DNA of 12,583 nt, from NCBI GenBank assembly GCA_040004415.1, contig JBDUAY010000141.1:1-12583 (forward strand), in the 5' to 3' direction. Below are positions 6,958 to 12,583 of the stretch, one piece after another. A program made the translations under genes and the position numbers. This DNA is from JACMLD01 sp040004415. GTDB lineage: Bacteria; Bacteroidota; Bacteroidia; Chitinophagales; Chitinophagaceae. Position 1 is the stretch's first letter. Every line of letters starts with the position of its first letter. The notes below the pieces were generated by a model. The model did no database searches. It worked only from the letters and a program-made list of their open reading frames with translations, and had not been told where the DNA came from.

Positions 6958-7551
6958 CTAACGGAAGGGTTTATAAAAAGAAAATGTAGCGAGTTTTAAC
7001 ATAGGCTTATCGCCCCGTGTATCTCCATAACAATATATTTCATCGTATTGGGAAAGATCAAAAACTTTGTTGATCCGGTTCACTTTCTCTTCGCCATGAC
7101 AATTGATTCCATCTATTTTGCCTGTCAGCAAATTATTTATTACCTGCAGTTTGGTGCCGATAAGCTGCAATTCATTTTTTTTGCACCAGGCTACAATCCA
7201 GTTTTCTGCAGAGGCTGAAACAATAACAATTGCTGCACCCGCCGCTTTAAGCTTTTCGATTTCATGCAAGGCCTTCGGCCGTAGTAAAGATGGAATATGA
7301 GAGACTGCAAATTCATCGCAATGTTGTTGAAATTGTTTTTCTGTTATCCCACAAAAAAAATATTTTAATACTTTTTCTTTCGCAGCCTGGTTAGATATAA
7401 TACCCGCCTTGTAAGCTATTATAAAAGGTGAGTTGATAGCGAAGCCAAGGTAATATTTGAAATTTCCTTTGTAAAATTTTATTACTTCCAGTAACGTATC
7501 ACGTGTTGTAATGGTGCCGTCAAAATCAAAGAATGCAATTCGTTTCTTCAC
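6958..7551 (-). CDS. HAD-IB phosphatase, candidate polyprenyl-phosphoribose 5-phosphatase
   Basis: 197 residues, the usual length of SerB-like HAD subfamily IB phosphatases. Visible motifs: I, D9-F-D11-G-T (nucleophile and acid/base); II, S112 in VSAS; III, K156 in GEEK; IV, D177 and D181 in YGDTRGD; and the YKPF end common in this subfamily. It starts at GTG (7551), which overlaps the stop of the reductase gene in GTGA, so it is translationally coupled as the last gene of a three-gene operon. Known: in mycobacteria, phosphoribosyl-phospho-decaprenol made by a UbiA-type enzyme loses its 5-phosphate before epimerisation, and HAD phosphatases are often beside or fused to such UbiA proteins in bacteria. 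Inference: it removes that phosphate here. The mycobacterial candidate Rv3807c belongs to another phosphatase family, so this would be a non-homologous replacement. A phosphoserine phosphatase role is possible but less likely in this context. Confidence 0.88.
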   Translation of the reverse strand: MKKRIAFFDFDGTITTRDTLLEVIKFYKGNFKYYLGFAINSPFIIAYKAGIISNQAAKEKVLKYFFCGITEKQFQQHCDEFAVSHIPSLLRPKALHEIEKLKAAGAAIVIVSASAENWIVAWCKKNELQLIGTKLQVINNLLTGKIDGINCHGEEKVNRINKVFDLSQYDEIYCYGDTRGDKPMLKLATFSFYKPFR

Positions 7552-8279
7552 AGCTTCATTTTTTTAAACTGAAATTCAGGGATGCATTTAATAATAAGCA
7601 TGATCCATCTCCACATCCAGCGTACATAAACAACATTTTTCTTTTTTTGTACAGCACTATAAACAGCTTTGCCTACCTCGGCAGGATGGGCGGTTAGCGG
7701 CGCAGGTAGTGTTAACGTCTCCGTCATTTTGGTATAAACAAAACCCGGCTTTACGGTTACCACGTGTACATTATCTTTAAATAATTTATTTCTAAGACCG
7801 TCAAGATACGCGGTGAGCGCGGCTTTGGTACTTCCATAGATAAGCTTGCTCTGCCTGCCTCTTTCACCGGCTACAGAACTGATTCCGGCAATGCATCCTT
7901 GCTTTTGCGATTGATAATATTTTGCTGCAACATTTAAAATGGAAACAGCGCCGGTATAATTGCTACTGATCATTCGTTCTGTAATATCCCAATTACTGAA
8001 TGCCAGGTCTTCTTCATCCATTACGCCAAATACACAAATCGTTACATCCGGCTTGGGCGTTAACTGATCAAAAAAAGCACTGTGGCTATTAAATTTCAGC
8101 GCATCAAAATTATGCAGCGTGCAGGTAACATTATGGCGCAACTGCATGTCTGTTTTGAAGGCAGAAAGCCTGTCAGCATTTCGTGCAGCCAGCTGAACAC
8201 TATAATTATTCTGCGCAAATATTTTTGCTATTCCCTGCGCCATATCTGATGCAGCTCCTAAAATTAGTACTGTGGGCAT
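7548..8279 (-). CDS. DprE2-like short-chain dehydrogenase/reductase
   Basis: 243 residues, a classical SDR. The N-terminal nucleotide-binding loop is GAASDMA in place of the usual TGxxxGIG, as in DprE2-type proteins. N107, S135, Y148 and K152 (YGSTK) form the catalytic tetrad. The run SSVAGERGR before YGSTKA and the VKPGFV.T.MT segment (177-187) resemble mycobacterial DprE2 (Rv3791), which uses NAD(P)H to reduce the 2-keto intermediate to polyprenyl-phospho-arabinose. A hydrophobic C-terminal stretch (221-234, WMWRWIMLII) could hold it at the membrane, where the lipid substrate sits. It is the middle gene of the operon, 66 bases after the UbiA gene and overlapping the phosphatase gene by 4 bases. 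DprE2 normally follows the flavin oxidase DprE1, which is absent from the window. A different keto-sugar substrate cannot be excluded. Confidence 0.88.
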   Translation of the reverse strand: MPTVLILGAASDMAQGIAKIFAQNNYSVQLAARNADRLSAFKTDMQLRHNVTCTLHNFDALKFNSHSAFFDQLTPKPDVTICVFGVMDEEDLAFSNWDITERMISSNYTGAVSILNVAAKYYQSQKQGCIAGISSVAGERGRQSKLIYGSTKAALTAYLDGLRNKLFKDNVHVVTVKPGFVYTKMTETLTLPAPLTAHPAEVGKAVYSAVQKKKNVVYVRWMWRWIMLIIKCIPEFQFKKMKL

Positions 8280-8345
8280 GTGAGGTTTTAATTGAGTTTA
8301 TTACTTTCTGTATAAAATGATTAATGGCTGCATGCAATGTAATCG

Positions 8346-9239
8346 TTAACTAAAAATGGAGTTGTTTTTCCAGTATAATAAGGCACAAAAGGCGGCTACC
8401 CATAATAATAAAGTAGCCTGTATAAAACGATCTTTATATAACACATCCGTAGGTGAGCCTGCTTTGTTTTGTACAAGTATTATTTGCAGGTAACGCATAA
8501 GACCGGCTATCACAAAAATAGCCGTATAATATAAGTGGTAAGTGCCGGTATGAGATATGGTTATTGGAGAAACGCAATACATAATATAGGTCATAATAAT
8601 TATTGCGCTGAACATGGAAAGCATCGTGTTTAAAAAATCAACGTTATATCCTTTTACGGCTTTGCGCATATCTGCACCTGTTTCCAGTTTTAAAATAATA
8701 TCATCCCGTCTTTTTCCTATTGCCATAAATAAGGCGAGCAATAATACCATCAGGTTTAGCCATGCAGAAACATCTATATCAGCCACATAGCCACCTGCTT
8801 TTACACGAAGTGAAAATCCAATGGCAACGATCAATATATCAAGGATGGGGATGTTTTTAAGCCCGAACGAATAGCCCATATTCATGAAAAAATAGAATGC
8901 CAGGATGGAAATAAACCGGTAATTAGGATCTGCATAGTAGGCCAGTGAAAAACCGGCTGCTATTAAAAGACCTGCGATAACAAGTGCCGCTGTTGGTTTT
9001 ACAGCTCCGGATGCCAGCGGCCGCAATCTTTTTTTAGGATGCTTTTTATCATCTTCGCGGTCGCGGTAGTCATTTACAATATATACGGTGCTGGCAACAA
9101 AACAAAAGGAAAAAAAAGCTGCAACCAGGTGCTCTATTTTAGGCACATCAAATAACTTTCCCCCAAAAAAAACAGGTAGAAATAAAAACAAGTTTTTAGC
9201 CCAGTCTTTTGGCCGTAATAATTTGATGTATGGGGGCAT
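8346..9239 (-). CDS. UbiA-family prenyltransferase, polyprenyl-phosphate phosphoribosyltransferase type (DPPR synthase-like)
   Basis: 297 residues, mostly transmembrane helices. The first Asp-rich motif is NDYRDREDD (N56, D57, D60, D63/D64), followed by HPKKRLRPLASG (67-78). The N-terminal LRPKDWAKN (8-18) and the segment LDILIVAIGFSLRVKAGG (133-150) are characteristic of the Rv3806c/NoeC branch rather than of quinone or heme prenyltransferases. Known for that branch: transfer of phosphoribose from PRPP to polyprenyl phosphate, the entry step to lipid-linked arabinofuranose; related genes serve Nod-factor arabinosylation in Azorhizobium. It is the first gene of an operon with the reductase and the phosphatase, an order that supports this pathway. 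The leader is very short, about 15 bases from the promoter proposed at 9261-9291. Confidence 0.9.
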   Translation of the reverse strand: MPPYIKLLRPKDWAKNLFLFLPVFFGGKLFDVPKIEHLVAAFFSFCFVASTVYIVNDYRDREDDKKHPKKRLRPLASGAVKPTAALVIAGLLIAAGFSLAYYADPNYRFISILAFYFFMNMGYSFGLKNIPILDILIVAIGFSLRVKAGGYVADIDVSAWLNLMVLLLALFMAIGKRRDDIILKLETGADMRKAVKGYNVDFLNTMLSMFSAIIIMTYIMYCVSPITISHTGTYHLYYTAIFVIAGLMRYLQIILVQNKAGSPTDVLYKDRFIQATLLLWVAAFCALLYWKNNSIFS

Positions 9240-9260
9240 AAAGGGTAATTTGATCGGCGG

Positions 9261-9291
9261 CCAAGATACTCCATAAAAGCTGACCGCACAA
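9261..9291 (-). promoter_or_regulatory. Bacteroidota-type -33/-7 promoter for the UbiA operon
   Basis: On the minus strand TTGT (9288-9291) and TATCTTGG (9261-9268) are 19 bases apart. This fits the Bacteroidota consensus TTTG-N19-TAnnTTTG with one mismatch in the -7 box. The -7 box lies 21 bases ahead of the ATG at 9239. Confidence 0.55.
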
Positions 9292-9347
9292 TAGCACTTT
9301 GCAGGATGACGATGGTTTGTTATTTTAGGAGCGAAATTTTAACCGAT

Positions 9348-10952
9348 ATGAAGAAATTATTGCCGGCTGGAGAAATTCTTTTAATCGTTCTGCTGGCGTT
9401 TTTCCCGCTTTTTGGCACATTCCCGTACAGGATTAATATTTTCTTGTCGTATGAAGGTGCATACCGCTTATACCTGGGGCAGATTCCGTATAAAGATTTT
9501 GGTATACCCCTGGGCTATATGTATTGGGTAGTACCCGGTATATTTTTTAAAATTTTTGGCCCCTACATGATGAGTCTTGTAAAAGCGCAGGTTTTTTTAA
9601 ATATTGTTGCGGGCTTGTCTTTTCGTTCCATATTAAAAAGTTTAACTGTTAAAGAAGGTGTGCGCTTTTTATGTGTTCTTTTATTCATCATATCATATTC
9701 TTTTTTTAACTACTGGCCCTGGTATAACCACACCGTAATTGTATATGAACTGGTGGCACTGGCCTTTCTTATGAAGTTTATTTTTGGTGCCGGAAGACGC
9801 TGGCGGTACGCGTGGCTGCTGTTGAGTGGCATGTTTGTTTTCTTTTCATTTTTTACAAAACAGGATGCAGGTGGAATGGCCATTTTAATTTGCCTTGCAC
9901 TTGTGTTGTACAATGCAATTAATGAAAAAGACTGGAAACAACCAGTGGTATTTGCAGCAAGTGTGTTTGCTACCGGTTTTATTATGATTGCTCCTTTATT
10001 GAAATATAAAATTGGCTACTGGTTTAATCACGGTCAGCCGCCACACATTTCAAGAATTTCTTTTGGAGACATTGCAGAAGACTTTTTTAATAACTCACCG
10101 TGGATCAGGTTTTATATTTTTATTATTTTATTGTTATTACTGGTACGGATAAAATCTTTCAGGGAGTTCTGGAATAATAAACCAGATATGATTTTTACAT
10201 TACTCACCCTCGGCATGCTTGCCGAGGCGGCAATATTTCAAACCACCAGTTATATTCCTGCAGATAACAACATTTTCTTTCACAGCTTTGCCATTGCATT
10301 TATACTGGCTATGCTAACGGATTATTTACCGTTGGATTTTGGTTCTTTTAAAACCATTGCCATCGGATGTATTGGTATGCTCCTGTGGTGGAGTAATGTG
10401 TACTGGAAGTATATGGCAAAGTATATCGTAAAGCCGGAGCCGGCTATTGTAAATACAGATGGAATCGTTAACAAGAAAACATACCTGATCCAAAAGCCAG
10501 ATACGTCGGATGTGCCAATGGATAAATGGCGCACACCCAATCTCAAATCTTTCCATAAAATGTTGTTACCCGGGCCAACCGTAGATGGCATTGAAAGATT
10601 AATGAGTATGGACCTGGTTAAAAGCAACCCGCATTTAAAAGTGCTGAACATGACCGAGCTCACCCCGCTTGCGTATGAAATGAAATTCGATTTGGAACGA
10701 AGCCCGGAATATCCGCTGTGGTTTCACAAAGGCGTGGGTATGTTTCAGCAGCAGACCGATATGTTTTGCGATCGTATCAAAAATAATTATTACGATCTTG
10801 TTATGTTTGAATACATTCCGTTCCTGAATAATTTTTATCCCTTCCAGGTGAGAAACAGCCTGTTGCAATACTATGACAGGGTAGATGTTTTTACTGCACC
10901 ACGCAAACCCTCGATACAGGCCTGGATAGAAGTCTATGTAAAGAAGAAATAG
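9348..10952 (+). CDS. GT-C type membrane glycosyltransferase
   Basis: 534 residues from ATG 9348. The N-terminal three quarters (to about residue 370) hold roughly ten hydrophobic helices; the rest (about 375-534) is soluble and contains no motif I recognise. After the first helix comes SYEGAYRLYLGQIPYKDFG (E36, D50), the acidic first-loop pattern of GT-C enzymes of the GT39/GT83/PMT type, which take sugars from polyprenyl-phospho-sugars on the outer face of the membrane. Divergent placement next to a cassette likely to make polyprenyl-phospho-pentofuranose suggests that this is its transferase; the acceptor is unknown. The frame is open to an ATG at 9306 (14 residues more, MTMVCYFRSEILTD), but 9348 gives a normal MKK start directly before the first helix, and the earlier ATG lies only 5 bases from a CTTTGC sequence that may be a -7 box. 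Confidence 0.82.
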   Translation: MKKLLPAGEILLIVLLAFFPLFGTFPYRINIFLSYEGAYRLYLGQIPYKDFGIPLGYMYWVVPGIFFKIFGPYMMSLVKAQVFLNIVAGLSFRSILKSLTVKEGVRFLCVLLFIISYSFFNYWPWYNHTVIVYELVALAFLMKFIFGAGRRWRYAWLLLSGMFVFFSFFTKQDAGGMAILICLALVLYNAINEKDWKQPVVFAASVFATGFIMIAPLLKYKIGYWFNHGQPPHISRISFGDIAEDFFNNSPWIRFYIFIILLLLLVRIKSFREFWNNKPDMIFTLLTLGMLAEAAIFQTTSYIPADNNIFFHSFAIAFILAMLTDYLPLDFGSFKTIAIGCIGMLLWWSNVYWKYMAKYIVKPEPAIVNTDGIVNKKTYLIQKPDTSDVPMDKWRTPNLKSFHKMLLPGPTVDGIERLMSMDLVKSNPHLKVLNMTELTPLAYEMKFDLERSPEYPLWFHKGVGMFQQQTDMFCDRIKNNYYDLVMFEYIPFLNNFYPFQVRNSLLQYYDRVDVFTAPRKPSIQAWIEVYVKKK

Positions 10953-10975
10953 ATCCGGGTAATTGAATTAATTCA

Positions 10976-11476
10976 TTAAGAAGGTTTATAATAATCGTTC
11001 TCCAGCACAGAAAGCTGAGAAGATTTTTTTATGTCTATTACATATGTGTGATTCCATTTGTCGTGCCATGGATAACACGGGCTGCCCAATGCACTCAATA
11101 TTTCAAATGGTACTACTCTGCTGAAGCCACGTTTAAAAGCAGTGCCAGCATCAATATTACTTCCGTCTTCGTTTACGGCTTTTGTTCCTGTTATTATTTT
11201 ACCAGGCGATCTTCCTTTGGTAACCAGCTCCATACATGCCATGTACAAACCATAAATAATAAGACCAATTAAATTAAAACCGAATTCATTTCCATTATTC
11301 ATTTTACCGAATGACTCAGGACTTGTTAAAATCCAAATTAGTGAAACACCTGCTATTAATAGAAGATAGACGACATAGTCGATTAAAAAATTTGCAAATC
11401 TTTTCCCTGTATTTGCGCGGATGAGTTGGAACGATGTAACAATATCTGTGAGAATGTCTGTTTGATTTTCTGCCAT
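10976..11476 (-). CDS. RDD family membrane protein
   Basis: 166 residues. The RDD pattern is visible: R26 and D33 in GKRFANFLIDYVV, two hydrophobic helices (about 31-50 and 67-84), the KGRSPGK segment (87-93) with TGTKAVNEDG after it, a basic stretch AFKRGFSRVVPF (113-124) and the closing WHDKWNHTYVI (137-147). The family is widespread with few assigned roles; transport or ion exchange has been proposed for some members. The gene is convergent with the GT-C gene, 23 bases apart with no clear terminator between. The start is at ATG 11476. It lies 114 bases after the family 2 glycosyltransferase gene and may have its own promoter: TACCTTG near 11487-11493 on the minus strand is a partial -7 box. 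Function here is unknown. Confidence 0.85.
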   Translation of the reverse strand: MAENQTDILTDIVTSFQLIRANTGKRFANFLIDYVVYLLLIAGVSLIWILTSPESFGKMNNGNEFGFNLIGLIIYGLYMACMELVTKGRSPGKIITGTKAVNEDGSNIDAGTAFKRGFSRVVPFEILSALGSPCYPWHDKWNHTYVIDIKKSSQLSVLENDYYKPS

Positions 11477-11590
11477 ATCGGGGGTTTATACACAAGGTAA
11501 ACGAAAAGAAATGAAAAGTATTTTGCAGGATTTTTTTAATACGCAAAGGGGCAAAATGATATGCGGTAAAAATAAACGTAGAATATCCAG

Positions 11591-12418
11591 CTACAGGTCT
11601 GTCCGCACATCTGCCTTTTTGGTAACGATGCGTTTGATGCGTTTGATGAAACCTTTTGCCAGACCGCCATCCATCTGGATACGGCGGTCTGTTGTCCAGG
11701 CGAGCGCCTTCACATTCGTTACATAATGGATTTTTCCGAAGCCTTTATTCCGCAGTTTTAATGCCAGCCAACCATCTTCATTAGCGCCAACAGGATGTTC
11801 GAAACCATTTACCTGCAGGCCCTGCTCTTTTTTAAACCCTGAATTAAAACCATATACGTTTACGGCTTCCTCCTTAAATTTTTTATTGAACCAGCGCATA
11901 AAATCGGCCATGTATTCATAAAAAAAATAGACAGCACGGGTAGTTTGCCCGGTTGGTATAAAAGCAAAGCGACCATAGACAGACGTTATATTATCATTGT
12001 CGAGCGGCTTTACCATTTGCTCAATCCAGTCCGGCGGATACAACGCATCCGCATCCGCATTTAAAACATATTTGCCCCTGGCGGCACTAAGGCCCGCATT
12101 TCTTGCTGCGGTAATACCTTGTTTTGTTTCTTTGATGCAAATGGCCCCGGCGCTTTTTACAATGGTTTCGGTGTTGTCTTTTGAATTATTATTCACCACG
12201 ATTACTTCAACAGAACGGTTCGTAACAGATTTTGAAAGACAAGATAATGTTTTGAGGATGGATTGTTCTTCGTTATAAGCGGGTATTACCACGCTTACTT
12301 CGGGTGTGCCTTTCAACAGGCGCTGAAATCCTGCGCCAATGTTTTCAAGTCTTGCCAGCAGCGTGGCATTTGGTTGATTGTGCTCTTGTATATTGGCCGG
12401 TATAGCTATCGGTCGCAT
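11591..12418 (-). CDS. family 2 glycosyltransferase
   Basis: 275 residues with a complete GT-A fold pattern: VSVVIPAYNEE (41-51), VIVVNNNSKDNT (72-83), GITAARNAGL (101-110), the metal-binding DxD at D122/D124 in NADADALYPP and the ED acceptor/base motif E214-D215 in ANEDG. No long membrane helix is convincing, although the 163-177 stretch is aromatic and may touch the membrane. The lysine/arginine-rich C-terminus (257-268) could bind membranes. It would transfer a sugar from a nucleotide-sugar to an unknown acceptor; GT2 enzymes also make polyprenyl-phospho-sugars, but nothing here shows that. The first 35 residues before the GT domain are an ordinary leader without a signal peptide. It appears to be a single gene. 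Confidence 0.88.
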   Translation of the reverse strand: MRPIAIPANIQEHNQPNATLLARLENIGAGFQRLLKGTPEVSVVIPAYNEEQSILKTLSCLSKSVTNRSVEVIVVNNNSKDNTETIVKSAGAICIKETKQGITAARNAGLSAARGKYVLNADADALYPPDWIEQMVKPLDNDNITSVYGRFAFIPTGQTTRAVYFFYEYMADFMRWFNKKFKEEAVNVYGFNSGFKKEQGLQVNGFEHPVGANEDGWLALKLRNKGFGKIHYVTNVKALAWTTDRRIQMDGGLAKGFIKRIKRIVTKKADVRTDL

Positions 12419-12583
12419 TAGAATTTTAAAGGGTTTGGTCTCAAAACTAAGTGTATATGTTGATATTTAAAAGCCATGCGGTTGCCGATATACAAAGTTC
12501 CGGTCTTCAGCCCTTATTTTTGTTTTAAAATATTTTTATCAGCCCCAATAAATCAATACTGGCCAACCCAATAGAATACCTTA
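12419..12583. other. gene-free right edge
   Basis: Nothing coding is seen in these 165 bases. On the minus strand GAACTTTG (12493-12500) could be a -7 box for the glycosyltransferase gene, but no -33 box stands at the right distance, so no promoter is claimed. Confidence 0.4.

Noticed and set aside
10322..10868. Three overlapping minus-strand frames opposite the GT-C gene
   Set aside because: All are antisense to a continuous membrane protein frame and have no recognisable domains or promoter.
10964..10975. 12-base palindrome TGAATTAATTCA between the convergent GT-C and RDD genes
   Set aside because: It has no loop or GC core, so it would not make a stable terminator; chance in AT-rich DNA is likely.
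11629..11648. Tandem GATGCGTTT repeat within the glycosyltransferase gene
   Set aside because: Only two copies, encoding a Lys-Arg-Ile repeat in the basic tail; simple low-complexity coding sequence.
1..12583. Search for tRNA, rRNA, CRISPR arrays, insertion sequences and defence genes
   Set aside because: No cloverleaf, spaced repeats, transposase frames or known defence motifs were found on either strand by reading.

Overview
The window looks like chromosomal DNA of a Bacteroidota bacterium, most likely of the Chitinophagales type. The evidence is three secreted proteins that end in type IX secretion (T9SS) C-terminal sorting domains with a YPNP motif, PKD-like modules, no Shine-Dalgarno sequences ahead of most starts, and at least one promoter of the Bacteroidota -33/-7 type. 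No RNA genes, CRISPR arrays, transposons or phage genes were seen.

Left part (1-6842, plus strand): three paralogous genes in a row encode secreted alpha/beta-hydrolases of the COG4099 / CE1-like esterase type. The first is cut by the window edge and keeps only the end of its hydrolase domain. The second (1923-4595) and third (5172-6842) are complete, have signal peptides, and share a hydrolase domain that is about 85% identical by eye. Their tails differ: genes 1 and 3 carry PKD-like modules, a fibronectin-like module and the sorting domain, while gene 2 carries three PKD modules, two copies of an 81-residue Cys-bounded module and the sorting domain. Genes 2 and 3 each have a long leader (about 230-240 bases) behind the same 19-bp block, which resembles a sigma-54 -24/-12 promoter. 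A strong terminator follows gene 2 and a long bidirectional one follows gene 3.

Middle part (6958-9239, minus strand): a three-gene operon runs UbiA-type prenyltransferase, then short-chain reductase, then HAD phosphatase. The three match the mycobacterial steps from PRPP plus polyprenyl phosphate towards decaprenyl-phospho-arabinose: DPPR synthase (Rv3806c), the DPPR phosphatase step and the reductase DprE2. The flavin oxidase DprE1, expected to pair with DprE2, is not in the window. A large GT-C membrane protein, of the type that uses polyprenyl-phospho-sugars as donors, is transcribed divergently (9348-10952). Together they suggest a small pathway that makes a lipid-linked pentofuranose and transfers it to an envelope or secreted acceptor. 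This is inference from family membership and gene order.

Right part (10976-12418, minus strand): an RDD-family membrane protein and a family 2 glycosyltransferase, apparently separate transcription units, followed by 165 bases without a visible gene.
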